A stretch of DNA of 64,000 nucleotides from Acidobacteriota bacterium (GCA_003133645.1 PKYI01000096.1:1-64000); one strand, 5' to 3'. Shown: positions 1 to 8,637, counted from the stretch's first letter. Notes: a model not told the origin generated them from the sequence alone. Numbers and translations are program-made.

Positions 1-268
1 TGGCGCGGGTGCTGTGACGAGCCGTGAGCGCCACGTCGAAGCGGTGCCGCAGCCGCAGCCGCGCCCACGCAAAACCCACCCCCGTCGGGCGGGCGATCGC
101 GTGCACGCCGAGCAGGCGGGCGAGCGGCGCGTGCGCGGCCGGCAGCAACGCCGCGGTCTCCCCCCCGCGGTTGGCGGCGCGCAGCGCGGCCAGCGCCGGC
201 AACGCGTGCACGAAGTCGCCGAGCCAGTTGGGCAGGTCGACGAGCATGCGGGCGGGGAGGGCGCTCAT
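1..268 (-). CDS. Glycosyltransferase family 9 (heptosyltransferase-like), cut by window edge
   Basis: Only the first 89 residues are inside the window; the gene continues beyond base 1, so no stop is seen. The start of the family 9 fold is clear: the stretch DLPNWLGDFVHALPAL (residues 11-26) matches the RPNWLGDAV-type N-terminus of WaaF/RfaF ADP-heptose:LPS heptosyltransferases, and FDVALTARHSTRA near the edge matches the FDVALxLxNSxRSA stretch of the same family. Such enzymes transfer heptose to the LPS inner core at the cytoplasmic face of the inner membrane. The ATG lies 7 bases after the stop of the upstream family 2 glycosyltransferase, so the two are probably co-transcribed. The exact sugar cannot be told from the fragment. 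Confidence 0.75.
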   Translation of the reverse strand, partial: MSALPARMLVDLPNWLGDFVHALPALAALRAANRGGETAALLPAAHAPLARLLGVHAIARPTGVGFAWARLRLRHRFDVALTARHSTRA

Positions 269-275
269 GGCTGGT

Positions 276-1040
276 TTACGGAAGCGCACGGCGGCGCGTC
301 GTGGCTTCCCATACCGCGGTCCACTTGAGAAATGTCCCGTACGCCATGAGCACCGCAACGACGAAGCCGGCGCCCCCGTCGAGGAAACCGAGACGGACCA
401 CGAACGACCGCACGAAGCGCCACTCGGCACGCGCGGCCGCACCCGCCACGGTCGCGCGGCGGTTGCTCGCGACCAGTTCCGCCGCCCCGCGCAGCGCGTA
501 GTCGTGGAGCTTCGGCAGGTACTGCGGGAGCGACCTGAGGGTGTGGTGCTCGAGGGCCCCGGCCAGGCGCCCGACGGACGCGGCCGTGACGGCACCGTGC
601 ACCGCCCGCTCCGCGAAGCGGGCCCGGCGCCGGTCGAACAGCCGCACGACCCGGTCGCTCCCCCAGTCGCCGAACCGCAGTGGGCGGCCGAACGCCAGAT
701 TGGTGCGCTCAACCGAGTATGCCGCATGGGCCGGCGCCGCGAGCGCCCGGCTGATCGCGTCCCGCAGCGCCGGGCTCACGCGCTCGTCGGCGTCGAGCAC
801 CAGCACCCAGTCGTTGCGGCAGCGCTCGGCCCCCCAGTTGCACTGCGCGCCACTCGACGAAAAGGCGTGCTCGAGCACGGCTGAGCCGGCCTCGCCCGCG
901 ACCTCGCGGGTGCGGTCGCCAGTCCGCGGGTCCACGACCACGACGACCTCTGCGGTCCACCCGGCGACGCTGGCGAGCGCCGCCGGCAGCTGTTCCTCTT
1001 CGTCGCGGGCCGTCACGAGCACCGAGACCGGGGCGCTCAC
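276..1040 (-). CDS. Glycosyltransferase family 2, WaaE/KdtX-like
   Basis: Predicted 254 aa GT-A glycosyltransferase. The N-terminus SVLVTARDEEEQL (residues 6-18) is the nucleotide-sugar binding strand and loop, and VLVLDADERVSP (79-90) carries the metal-binding DAD triad at 83-85. The spacing and the DWVLVLDADERVS context are typical of WaaE/KdtX-like LPS core beta-glycosyltransferases. A hydrophobic stretch near the C-terminus (about 225-247) suggests membrane association. I chose GTG at 1040 because it gives a GTGA overlap with the stop of the upstream phosphodiesterase gene and starts right at the domain; a longer open frame to 1124 adds only arginine-rich sequence. The downstream gene is a heptosyltransferase, which supports an LPS-core role. 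The acceptor sugar is unknown. Confidence 0.8.
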   Translation of the reverse strand: MSAPVSVLVTARDEEEQLPAALASVAGWTAEVVVVVDPRTGDRTREVAGEAGSAVLEHAFSSSGAQCNWGAERCRNDWVLVLDADERVSPALRDAISRALAAPAHAAYSVERTNLAFGRPLRFGDWGSDRVVRLFDRRRARFAERAVHGAVTAASVGRLAGALEHHTLRSLPQYLPKLHDYALRGAAELVASNRRATVAGAAARAEWRFVRSFVVRLGFLDGGAGFVVAVLMAYGTFLKWTAVWEATTRRRALP

Positions 1041-1831
1041 GCCCGCTCGCCCTCCTCGACGCGGACCCTGCGGACGGCGAGCGCCTTGCCGGTTGTCTCG
1101 TCCACCTCGATCACGGCGCCGCATAGTGCTCCGCCCCGGGTGGCCGGTTCGAGGGCACGCGGGGTCGCGAGCAGAAACCTCTCCAGCACGGCCTGGGGCT
1201 TGAACCCGATGACGCCTTCGTACGGCCCGGTCATCCCGACGTCGGTGAGGGCCGCGGTGCCGTGCGGCAGGATGCGCTCGTCGGCGGTCGGCACATGGGT
1301 GTGAGTCCCAAGCACCGCGCTCACCCTGCCGTCGAGGTGCCAGGCCAGAGCCTGCTTCTCGGAGGTCGCCTCGGCGTGGAAGTCCACGATCCTCACCACC
1401 GTCTGGCCGCCGATCTCCTCGAGGATGCGGTCCGCGGTCCGGAACGGGCTTTCCATCGGCGTCATGAAGGTGAGCCCCTGCAGGTTAAGCACCGCAACCG
1501 GGACGCCGCCGCGCGACGTGACCACGCACCAGCCCCGGCCGGGGTTCCCCGCCGGGTAGTTGGCCGGCCGCAACAGGCGCGGCTCGGCGTCGAGGAGCGC
1601 TGCCGTGTCCTTCTTGTCCCAGATGTGGTTCCCCGAGGTGAACACGTCCACCGGGAGGCGATTGAGTTCGTCCCATACCGATCCGGTGAGCCCGAACCCG
1701 CCGGCGGCGTTCTCGATGTTGACGACGGTGAAATTGACCTCCAGCTCCGCCTGGAGACGGCGCAGCCTCTCCGTCACCAGCCGGCGCCCCACCTTGCCAA
1801 CGACATCTCCCACGAACAGGATGCGCACCAT
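1037..1831 (-). CDS. YmdB-family metallophosphoesterase (TIGR00282 type)
   Basis: Predicted 264 aa, the usual family length. Metal ligands are visible in order: GDVVGKVGR with D9, NIENAAGG with E40/N41, TSGNHIWD with N68/H69, VDFHAEATSEK with H152, and GTHTHVPTAD with H177/H179. YmdB-type proteins are dinuclear-metal cytoplasmic phosphodiesterases acting on 2',3'-cyclic nucleotides and influencing RNA turnover and late adaptive programmes. The start ATG at 1831 begins directly at the family N-terminus MVRILFVGDVVGKVGR; upstream in-frame sequence is not conserved. The gene lies 69 bases after a CRP-family regulator and overlaps the next glycosyltransferase by four bases, suggesting co-transcription. 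Confidence 0.9.
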   Translation of the reverse strand: MVRILFVGDVVGKVGRRLVTERLRRLQAELEVNFTVVNIENAAGGFGLTGSVWDELNRLPVDVFTSGNHIWDKKDTAALLDAEPRLLRPANYPAGNPGRGWCVVTSRGGVPVAVLNLQGLTFMTPMESPFRTADRILEEIGGQTVVRIVDFHAEATSEKQALAWHLDGRVSAVLGTHTHVPTADERILPHGTAALTDVGMTGPYEGVIGFKPQAVLERFLLATPRALEPATRGGALCGAVIEVDETTGKALAVRRVRVEEGERA

Positions 1832-1900
1832 CTTCGAACCCCCGGGCCTGCTTCCGGGCAAGCATACACGCGGCAAGGCCATTCCCCGTGCCGGCGCCCG

Positions 1901-2626
1901 TCAGGCTCCCGGGCCGCGGGCGCCTTGTCCCGCGGGCACGAGTGCAACCAGGGCCGCGAGGTCAAGCAGCGTGGCCACCGGGCCGGTGACCTTGACGACC
2001 TCGTCCTCGGCGAGCCGGCGGAAGGTGCGCGAGAGCACCTCGGGGCCGGTCCCGCACAGCGCGGCGATCAACCGCTTGGGCTCCGCGAGGCGGATCTGGG
2101 CGCCGCGGGCGAGCACGCCGCCGGAACGCTTGAACGCCGACAGGAGGTACGCGGCCACCCGTTCCTCGACGGTGTGGAGCGTGAGCCCCTCGACCAGATC
2201 CGCGAGGCGCCGCAGCCATATTGACATCGAAGCGAGCAGCGCGAGCGCCACGTCGGGCCGGCGGCCGAGCAGTTCGAGCAGGGCGGGACGCGGCACCACG
2301 GCAAGTTCCCCGTCGTCGATCACGACCGCGGTGGCGGGGAAGACGCCGGGGCCGAACACGGCGGCCTCCGCGAACGAGGCCGGGGCGCGGACGAGGTGGA
2401 GCACCTGCTCGCGGCCGTCGGGCCCGCTGCGGATCAGCTTCACCCGTCCCGAAAGGAGCAGCGGCAGGAACTCCGCCGGATCGCCCTCCGAGAACAGCAA
2501 CTCGCCGCTGCGCACCCGGTGCACCCCGCACAGGCGCGCCACGTCCTCGAGCAGCGCCGGCGGCAGCGCCGCGAACAGCGGGATCCGGCGCAGCCCCGCC
2601 GGGAGGTCGATCGTCACGGGCCTCAT
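1901..2626 (-). CDS. CRP/FNR-family transcriptional regulator
   Basis: Predicted 241 aa. Residues about 15-125 form a cyclic-nucleotide-binding-type jelly roll (GELLFSEGDPAEFLPLLLSG at 41-60) followed by a long dimer helix (125-150) and a winged helix-turn-helix with recognition helix near 194-207 (GPEVLSRTFRRLAED). The [4Fe-4S]-ligating cysteine set of FNR is absent (only C33 and C191), so it is CRP-like rather than an oxygen-sensing FNR; the effector is unknown. It is transcribed away from the Rieske/cytochrome b operon across a 74-base shared intergenic region, so it may regulate that respiratory operon. That link is inferred from position only. ATG 2626 was chosen because it starts just before the domain. 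Confidence 0.88.
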   Translation of the reverse strand: MRPVTIDLPAGLRRIPLFAALPPALLEDVARLCGVHRVRSGELLFSEGDPAEFLPLLLSGRVKLIRSGPDGREQVLHLVRAPASFAEAAVFGPGVFPATAVVIDDGELAVVPRPALLELLGRRPDVALALLASMSIWLRRLADLVEGLTLHTVEERVAAYLLSAFKRSGGVLARGAQIRLAEPKRLIAALCGTGPEVLSRTFRRLAEDEVVKVTGPVATLLDLAALVALVPAGQGARGPGA

Positions 2627-2643
2627 TGTGCCAGATCGGGCGC

Positions 2644-2672
2644 TTGACGCCCGCCCCCCGACCTCGGACAAT
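2644..2672 (+). promoter_or_regulatory. Predicted sigma-70-type promoter of the Rieske-cytochrome operon
   Basis: TTGACG (2644-2649) matches the -35 consensus at 5 of 6 bases, followed by a 17-base spacer and GACAAT (2667-2672, 4 of 6). A purine-rich ribosome site (CAGGGGGGTGGA) precedes the Rieske ATG at 2701. The element lies in the short divergent region shared with the CRP-like gene. Sequence match only. Confidence 0.45.
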
Positions 2673-2700
2673 GACGACCGCGATCACGCAGGGGGGTGGA

Positions 2701-3153
2701 ATGCGTGCTGCCAACGAAACACCAGCGGTTTCCCGCCGGACTGCCTTGAACTGGTTGCTCGGAACGTCGCTGGGCGCGACCGTGGCGGCCGCTCTGTACC
2801 CGGTTTTCCGCTTCGTAATCCCGCCCCAGGTCGCCGAGGCGCCGGTCAACCGCGTGCTCGCTGGCAAGCTCTCCGAGCTGCCGGATAATTCGGGGAAGAT
2901 CTTCCGCTTCGGGTCGAAACCGGGGATCCTCATCCGGACACCGACCGGTGAGGTGCGCGCGTTCTCGGCGGTGTGCACCCACCTGAACTGCACCGTGCAG
3001 TACCGCCCCGACCTCCAGCACATCTGGTGCGCCTGCCACAACGGCCAGTACGACCTGCAGGGGAAGAACATCGCCGGGCCCCCGCCGCGGCCGTTGGAAG
3101 CCTACAAGGTGGACATCGCCGGGGACGATCTTTACGTCACCAAGGGAGCGTGA
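2701..3153 (+). CDS. Rieske [2Fe-2S] protein of a cytochrome bc-type complex
   Basis: Predicted 150 aa. Cluster-binding boxes are CTHLNC (92-97) and CACHNGQYD (110-118), supplying two Cys and two His ligands. The N-terminus has a twin-arginine-like SRRTAL (11-16) followed by a single membrane helix (about 17-40), as in Rieske subunits exported by Tat with an uncleaved anchor. Rieske proteins take the first electron from quinol at the Qo site and pass it to a c-type cytochrome. The second box reads CACHNG rather than the common CPCHG. It is followed at once by cytochrome b and a multihaem cytochrome c, forming a quinol:cytochrome c oxidoreductase operon. The ATG has a strong GGGGGG-type ribosome site. 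Confidence 0.93.
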   Translation: MRAANETPAVSRRTALNWLLGTSLGATVAAALYPVFRFVIPPQVAEAPVNRVLAGKLSELPDNSGKIFRFGSKPGILIRTPTGEVRAFSAVCTHLNCTVQYRPDLQHIWCACHNGQYDLQGKNIAGPPPRPLEAYKVDIAGDDLYVTKGA

Positions 3154-3156
3154 GTG

Positions 3157-4239
3157 ATGCGCGCGCTCGACAAACTCTGGCAAGCCCTCGACGAACGCCT
3201 CGAGCTCGACCCCATCGTCGAGTTCGTGGCGCACAAGGTGGTCCCGCGTCACCGTCACTCCTGGGCCTACTACTTCGGCGGGTTCACAATGTTCTTCTTC
3301 TTCGTCCAGGTGGCGACCGGGATCCTGCTGCTGCTCTACTACCGCCCGACCGCCGAGGCGGCGTTTGAGAGCGTCCAGTTCATCGTGACGCGCGTACCGT
3401 TCGGCTGGCTCGTGCGCTCCGTCCATTCGTGGTCGGCGAACCTTATGATCCTGTCCGCGTTCGCCCACATGTTCTCGGTCTACTTCATGGGCTCGTACGC
3501 CAAGCCGCGGGAGCTGACGTGGTGGAGCGGGTTCGCGCTGCTCGGCCTCGCCATGGGGTTCGGGTTTTCCGGCTACCTCCTCCCCTGGAACCAGCTGTCG
3601 TTCTTCGCCACCCAGGTGGGGACCGACATGGTGAGCAAGGTCCCGTTCGCCGGGGCGTGGCTGCTGAAGTTCCTGCGCGGTGGCAACGAGGTGACCGGCG
3701 CGACGCTCACGCGGTTCTTCGGTTTCCACGTCGCGGTGCTGCCGATGCTCACCGCCCTCCTGCTCGCCGGCCATCTCGCGTTCATCCAGCGCCAGGGGAT
3801 GCACGTCCCGGCATCGCTCGAAGAGGAGGCGAAGAAGCGCAAGCCGATCCGTTTCGTGCCCAACTTCATGCTGCGCGAGGGCGTCGTGTGGCTCCTGGGC
3901 CTGGCGGCGCTCGCCGCGCTCGCCGCGTTCTTCCCGTGGGAACTCGGCATCAAGGCCGACCCGTTCTCGAGCGCGCCGGCCGGCATCAAACCCGAGTGGT
4001 ACTTCCTGTTCATGTTCGAGACGCTCAAGCTCCTCCCGGCGCACCTGCTCGGGATCGAGGGCGAGCTTCTCGGGCTCGGCGCGTTCGCGCTCGGCGGCCT
4101 CGTCTGGTTCCTCGTGCCCGTCCTCGACCGCGGCGGCCGGGTCGGCCGCCGCAGCCGCGCATTCCTCGCCCTCGGCTGGGTCGTCCTCGCCTACATCGTC
4201 GGCTTCACGTTCGCCTCGTTCGCGGGGGTGTTCAAATGA
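3157..4239 (+). CDS. Cytochrome b/b6-type quinol-oxidising subunit
   Basis: Predicted 360 aa integral membrane protein with about eight hydrophobic helices. Four haem-ligand histidines are seen as H90/H104 and H191/H206. The second pair is separated by 14 residues, the spacing of b6-type proteins, while the first pair is separated by 13. PEWY (279-282), the Qo-site signature, is present, and both the b6-like and subunit-IV-like halves are in one chain. It carries electrons across the inner membrane between quinone sites. A GTG at 3154 directly precedes the ATG at 3157; either could start. It sits 3 bases after the Rieske stop and shares an ATGA overlap with the downstream nine-haem cytochrome. 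Confidence 0.95.
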   Translation: MRALDKLWQALDERLELDPIVEFVAHKVVPRHRHSWAYYFGGFTMFFFFVQVATGILLLLYYRPTAEAAFESVQFIVTRVPFGWLVRSVHSWSANLMILSAFAHMFSVYFMGSYAKPRELTWWSGFALLGLAMGFGFSGYLLPWNQLSFFATQVGTDMVSKVPFAGAWLLKFLRGGNEVTGATLTRFFGFHVAVLPMLTALLLAGHLAFIQRQGMHVPASLEEEAKKRKPIRFVPNFMLREGVVWLLGLAALAALAAFFPWELGIKADPFSSAPAGIKPEWYFLFMFETLKLLPAHLLGIEGELLGLGAFALGGLVWFLVPVLDRGGRVGRRSRAFLALGWVVLAYIVGFTFASFAGVFK

Positions 4240-5507
4240 CACGCCAGCTCGCCAACGCCACCCTTGCGATCCTGCTCGCGGCCGGCGCGCGCGCCGCGGT
4301 GCCGCCGGCCCCCGCCGGCGCGCCCGGCAAGCACGCCGACGACTCGTGCATCGGCTGTCACGCCAAGCTCGACGACGTACGCCTGCGCAAGCCGGCCGAG
4401 CTGGCGACCGCCGACATTCACCACGCGCAGGGGATCTCGTGCGCGGGCTGCCACGGCGGCGACCCGACGTCGGGCGACCCCACGGTCGCGATGGATCCGC
4501 GCAAGGGGTTCGTCGGCAAGTTCGCGCCGCGGGCGATCCCCGAGATGTGCGGCTCCTGCCACTCGAACGCCGCATACATGCTGCGCTACGCGCCCAACAT
4601 CCCGACCGATCAGCTCTCGCAGTACCGCACCTCCAAGCACGGCCTGGCGCTCGCCAAGGGTGCCACCGACGTCGCCGTCTGCTCCTCGTGTCACGGCGCC
4701 CACGGGGTGCGGCCGCCGTCCGACGCGCGTTCGCCCGTCTACCCGACGCGGGTCGTGGATACCTGCGCGCGGTGTCACGCCGACGTCGCGCTCATGAACC
4801 GGTACGGCATCAAGGGCAACGAGGTCGAGGAGTACAAGAAATCCGTTCACTACGCGGCGCTAACGGAAAAGAACGACCTTTCCGCGCCGACCTGCAAGTC
4901 GTGCCACGGGGCGCACGGCGCCACCCCCCCAGGGGTCGACTCGGTGGCCAACGTCTGCGGCACCTGCCACGTCTCCCAGCTCGAGCGCTTCGACCTGTCG
5001 CCGCACAAGGACGCGTTCACCGCCATGGATCAGCCCGCATGCGAGGCCTGCCACAGCAACCACGCGATCGGCCACCCGCAGGACTCCTGGATCGGCGTCG
5101 CCGACAAGCAGGTGTGCGGCGCCTGCCACAGCGCGGGCGACGCCGGCGCCGTCGCGGCCGCCACGATCTCCGGCGCGCTCTCCAAGGCCGCTGCCTCCGA
5201 GGCCGCCGTCCGTGAACGCGTCGGGCGGGTCAAGCGCGCGGGGATGCTGATGGACGCGGCGGACATCAAGCTCGAGGAGGCGCACCAGTCGTACGTCATG
5301 GCCGAGGTGGAGATCCACACCGTCACCGTCGCCCGGGTGGAGAAGCAGACGCAGGCGGTGCTCGCCGCCACCTCCGCCGCCGACAAGGACGCCGCCGCCG
5401 CCGAGGCGGAGATCCGCTTCCGCCGCACCGGCCTGTTCGTCTCGCTCGCCGTCATCGCAGTCGCGATGGTCACGCTGGCCCTCAAGATCAGGAGCATGGA
5501 ACGCTGA
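4236..5507 (+). CDS. Nine-haem cytochrome c with C-terminal membrane anchor
   Basis: Predicted 423 aa. There is an N-terminal signal sequence (about 1-22), then nine CXXCH motifs in order: CIGCH, CAGCH, CGSCH, CSSCH, CARCH, CKSCH, CGTCH, CEACH, CGACH. After the last haem site comes an alanine/glutamate-rich, probably helical segment of about 100 residues and a single C-terminal transmembrane helix ([18 protein letters not shown]). The ATGA overlap with cytochrome b marks translational coupling, so this is very likely the electron-accepting c subunit of the bc complex in place of a mono- or dihaem cytochrome. A periplasmic haem wire on the bc complex fits export of electrons toward the MtrCAB-like set in this window; the physical link is inference. 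Confidence 0.92.
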   Translation: MTRQLANATLAILLAAGARAAVPPAPAGAPGKHADDSCIGCHAKLDDVRLRKPAELATADIHHAQGISCAGCHGGDPTSGDPTVAMDPRKGFVGKFAPRAIPEMCGSCHSNAAYMLRYAPNIPTDQLSQYRTSKHGLALAKGATDVAVCSSCHGAHGVRPPSDARSPVYPTRVVDTCARCHADVALMNRYGIKGNEVEEYKKSVHYAALTEKNDLSAPTCKSCHGAHGATPPGVDSVANVCGTCHVSQLERFDLSPHKDAFTAMDQPACEACHSNHAIGHPQDSWIGVADKQVCGACHSAGDAGAVAAATISGALSKAAASEAAVRERVGRVKRAGMLMDAADIKLEEAHQSYVMAEVEIHTVTVARVEKQTQAVLAATSAADKDAAAAEAEIRFRRTGLFVSLAVIAVAMVTLALKIRSMER

Positions 5508-5546
5508 GCCGTCGGCAGCGCGGCCGCAGCCGCAGCTCAGTCGGTG

Positions 5547-6635
5547 TTACTTGACGTCATGGGACGCTGCCAGCGACGCCTGAGAAGGTCCGGCCTCCGT
5601 CGCGGCCATGCCGCCGACGTGGGTGTACAGGGGCGATTCGATCTCGGGCAGGCGGCGCGCGTACTCCGCGTCGCTCACGCCGCTGCACCAGTGCCCGCTC
5701 AGCCGGAACGCCGCCACGATCCCAAGATACACGACCACGGCCAGGGCGACCGCGAGCGCCGGGCGCAGCCGCCAGCGCCCCGGCTCGACGCGCGGCGGAC
5801 GCACGGCGAGGCACCCCTTGACCGGGCACGCCGCGACGCAGTCCTGGCACGACGTGCACTCGACCGAGGCGACGCGCGTCATGGCGTGCACGCGCAGGCG
5901 CGCGGGGCACACCTTCGTGCATTTGCCGCAGTCGGTGCAGGTCGCCGGGTCGCGGGTCACCTTGAACGGGGCGAGCCGGCCGATCATGCCGAGCAGCGCG
6001 CCGTACGGGCACAGGTAGCGGCACCACAGGTCGCGCACGAACACGGAACCGACCGCCAGCACCCCGAGGACCGCTACCGTGACGCGCGAGGGGCGCGCGA
6101 AGAAGAGCAGCATCTTGGTGTCCGCCACCCGGTTGTACGGGCTGTCGAGAAAGGCGCGCACCCCGGGAAGATCGAGCGCGACCCAGGTCACCCAGAGGAA
6201 CAGGGCCAGCAGGATGTACTTGAGCGACCGCAAGGGGACGTCGAGCCAGCGCGGCGGCGCCCAGGTGCGACCGAGAAGCCTCCCGCCCAGCCGCCCGAGC
6301 GCCTCCGACGCCGTCCCGACCGGACAGATGTGGGAGCAGAACGACTTCGCCACGACCGCGCTCATCGCCAGCACGCCCACGAGGATCGCGAGGCCGGCCG
6401 GGTGGACCGGATGCACCCCTTCCCCGGCGAGCCAGAGCCGCAGCGACATCAGCGCCGAGATCGGCAGGAAACCCTCGACCCCCGGCGGGCGCGCTGCGTC
6501 CGGCGTCCGCCCGGCGGTCTGGGGGAGCGCCCAGAGCGCGAACTGGACGCCGATCACCGCCACCAACATCAGCCACGCCACCTGGCTCACGCGGCGGGCT
6601 CGGATCACCCCGGAGGTCTTGCGTCGGCGCACCAT
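5547..6635 (-). CDS. NapH/NosR/CcoG-like polyferredoxin membrane protein
   Basis: Predicted 362 aa. Several transmembrane helices are interspersed with two CxxxCP motifs (KSFCSHICP and DLWCRYLCP) and two ferredoxin motifs (CTDCGKCTKVCP and CTSCQDCVAACP), which together are typical of NapH/NosR-type 4Fe-4S membrane proteins. Such proteins shuttle electrons between the quinone pool and periplasmic or membrane reductases. The gene converges on the bc-type operon with 39 bases between the stops. ATG 6635 starts MVRRRKTSGV just before the first helix; upstream in-frame sequence is proline/glycine-rich and looks non-coding. The partner reductase is not evident. Confidence 0.88.
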   Translation of the reverse strand: MVRRRKTSGVIRARRVSQVAWLMLVAVIGVQFALWALPQTAGRTPDAARPPGVEGFLPISALMSLRLWLAGEGVHPVHPAGLAILVGVLAMSAVVAKSFCSHICPVGTASEALGRLGGRLLGRTWAPPRWLDVPLRSLKYILLALFLWVTWVALDLPGVRAFLDSPYNRVADTKMLLFFARPSRVTVAVLGVLAVGSVFVRDLWCRYLCPYGALLGMIGRLAPFKVTRDPATCTDCGKCTKVCPARLRVHAMTRVASVECTSCQDCVAACPVKGCLAVRPPRVEPGRWRLRPALAVALAVVVYLGIVAAFRLSGHWCSGVSDAEYARRLPEIESPLYTHVGGMAATEAGPSQASLAASHDVK

Positions 6636-6687
6636 CGCTCCCACTGGCGAAGCTAGGCCGCCCGCCCGCGGCCCGCCTTGACCGTGG

Positions 6688-7316
6688 TCAAGACCTGACG
6701 GTGCCGTGACGCCCGGCCGCGGCGGCAGTGGCCTCGGCCCGGCTGTGGGCGACCATGACGATGGCGACGCCCGCAAGGATCACCGGCATCGCCGCCCACT
6801 CGGCCGCGGTGATCGTCTCGCCTCCCAGCGCGACCCCGAGGAACATCGCGATCACCGGGTTCACCTACGTGTAGCTGGTGGCCGCCGCCGGGCGCACCCG
6901 CCGAACCCAATCGCGAGCCCGACCCACTCCATCCGCCGCCGCCACTGCCCCCACAACCCGGCGAAGAGCGCCGACCACAGCGCCACTGTGGCCACTCCGA
7001 GCGCGGCCAGGCCCGAAGCGACCCACTGCTCCGCGACGACCACGCCGCCGTTTCCGCCCAGGAGCAGCAGTCCTCCCACCAGCGCGGCGTTTCTCCACTG
7101 CCGTGCGCTCGGCGCCGGGGCGCCGCGCAACCAGAGCGCGACGAACAGGACGCTCCCCGCCACCAGGAAGCGAGTACCGGCCATGAGGAAGGGGGGGAGG
7201 CCCTCGAGCGCGATTCGGATGGCAAGGTACGTCGAACCCCAGAGGATGTAGACGCCGAGCATCGCCGCGGCAACGCCGATCCAACGGCCCGGCGGCGGGA
7301 TGGAGCCTCCATTCAC
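6688..7316 (-). pseudogene. Decayed EamA/DMT-family transporter
   Basis: The N-terminal EamA repeat is intact in one frame from about 7316: GVYILWGSTYLAIRIALEGL, then helices up to WVGLAIGFGG. The sequence then jumps to the last part of the second repeat in another frame, SYT-stop-VNPVIAMFLG, continuing to a TGA at 6688-6690. About 110 residues of the second repeat are missing, and the canonical SYTYVNP tyrosine is TAG (6865-6867). So there is an internal deletion, a frame change and a nonsense codon. The living ancestor would be a ten-helix metabolite exporter of about 300 aa. GTG 7316 is the likely old start. The gene follows the dehydrogenase gene by 127 bases on the same strand. Confidence 0.8.
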
Positions 7317-7443
7317 TGCGGGACCGTACGCCAGAGAACGTCGCGGCCCAGCGATCGCGCTCCACTGCGGGCTGCGGTCCGTGCCCTGCCTCTCTCGGAC
7401 CACGGCCCGCTGACCACGCTCTTCCGTGACCGGCACCCTGCCT

Positions 7444-8562
7444 CTACAGCTTCGCGGCGATCGCCCGCGCCATGTCGAGCGTCGAGGAGGCGCCGCCCAT
7501 GTCGTAGGTGCGGGCTTTCCCCTCGGCGATCACCGCCGCGACGGCGCTCTCGATCCTGGCGGCCATCGCCATCTCGCCCAGCCACTCCAGCATCATCTTG
7601 GCCGCGAGGATCGTGGCGATCGGGTTGACCTTGTACTGGCCCGCGTACTTGGGGGCGGAGCCGTGCGTCGGCTCGAACACCGCCAGCTTCTCGCCGATGT
7701 TGCCGGAGCAGCCGAAGCCGAGGCCGCCCACCATCTGGGCGCACAGGTCGGAGATGATGTCGCCGAACAGGTTGGTCGCGACCAGGACGCCGTACTTCTC
7801 GGGGTCCTTGAGCAGCCACATGCAGATCGCGTCCACGTTCGCGTCGTCCATCGCGACGCCGGGGAACTCCCTGGCGACCTCCTTCGCGGTCTCGAGGAAC
7901 AACCCTTCCGTGGCCCGCACCACGTTGGCCTTGTGGATCACCGTGACCTTCGGGTAGCCGTGCGCCTTCGCGTACTCGAACGCCGCCCTGATGATGCGCT
8001 CGGAGCCCTTCCTCGTGTTGATCTTGCAGGTGATGGCGTACTCCTCGGGCGCAAGCGCGGCGAAGTGGGCAAACGGTTTCGATTCCCGCGCGAGGACGTC
8101 GCGGAGGCTGTCGGGCACCGGCGAGAACTCGACCCCGGAGTAGAGGCCCTCGGTGTTCTCGCGGAACATCACGAGATCGATCGTCTCCTTGAAGTTGAGC
8201 GGGTTGCCGGCGTACGCCTTGCACGGCCGCAGGCAGGTGTACAGGTCGAACATCTGGCGCATGCGCACGATCGGTGAGCGGTAGACGAGACCGGTCCCCT
8301 TCAACCCGGGCGCCAGCTCGGCCTCGGCCGCCTTCACCGGCTTCGAGGTGATGGCGCCGAACAGGGCGGCGTCCACGCGGCCGAGCAGGTCCACCGTGCG
8401 CTGCGGGAACGCGTCGCCCTCGGAACACCAGAACTCCCAGCCGATGTCTCCGTGGACGTACTCGGCGTCGAGCGCAACGGCGTCGAGCACGAGGCGCGCC
8501 GCCTCCATGACGTCGTTGCCGATGCCGTCTCCGGGCAACCAAGCGATGTGGTACCTGGCCAT
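7444..8562 (-). CDS. Isocitrate/homoisocitrate/isopropylmalate dehydrogenase family
   Basis: Predicted 372 aa beta-decarboxylating dehydrogenase. Visible hallmarks are the dinucleotide-side start WLPGDGIGNDV, the substrate-binding RSPIVRMRQMFDLYTCLRP, the FRENTEGLYSG loop, the metal-binding region NLFGDIISDLCAQ, and EPTHGSAPKYAG near the C-terminus. The substrate arginines are those of the NAD-type isocitrate and homoisocitrate branch. Its position after citrate-synthase-like, SucD-like and SucC-like genes favours isocitrate as substrate, but homoisocitrate or isopropylmalate cannot be excluded. ATG 8562 has AGGAGG 7 bases upstream; a TTG at 8568 is less likely. The 75-base gap to the upstream lyase gene suggests the same operon. 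Confidence 0.85.
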   Translation of the reverse strand: MARYHIAWLPGDGIGNDVMEAARLVLDAVALDAEYVHGDIGWEFWCSEGDAFPQRTVDLLGRVDAALFGAITSKPVKAAEAELAPGLKGTGLVYRSPIVRMRQMFDLYTCLRPCKAYAGNPLNFKETIDLVMFRENTEGLYSGVEFSPVPDSLRDVLARESKPFAHFAALAPEEYAITCKINTRKGSERIIRAAFEYAKAHGYPKVTVIHKANVVRATEGLFLETAKEVAREFPGVAMDDANVDAICMWLLKDPEKYGVLVATNLFGDIISDLCAQMVGGLGFGCSGNIGEKLAVFEPTHGSAPKYAGQYKVNPIATILAAKMMLEWLGEMAMAARIESAVAAVIAEGKARTYDMGGASSTLDMARAIAAKL

Positions 8563-8637
8563 CGTCAAACCTCCTCCTGACTCGTCGTGCGCGCGGCGAC
8601 GACCCGTGCAGGGCGCCGCCTCACTCCACGACTTTCC

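Noticed and set aside
24-884. 286-residue plus-strand frame at the window start
   Set aside because: It runs antisense through the two LPS glycosyltransferase genes, has no domain and has Arg/Pro-rich shadow composition.
1901-2626. FNR-type oxygen sensor
   Set aside because: The protein has only two cysteines, in the wrong places for a [4Fe-4S] cluster, so only a CRP-like assignment is supported.
2623-4575. A 650-residue open frame on the minus strand across the Rieske and cytochrome b genes
   Set aside because: It is antisense to three clear cytochrome-complex genes and is made almost wholly of Arg, Glu, Gly and His, as expected from GC-rich antisense frames; no family motif is present.
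6861-6867. Selenocysteine or stop-codon recoding in the EamA gene
   Set aside because: A SelB gene is present, but the lesion combines a roughly 110-residue deletion, a frame change and a TAG in place of a conserved tyrosine; no SECIS hairpin is seen and selenocysteine would not fit there.
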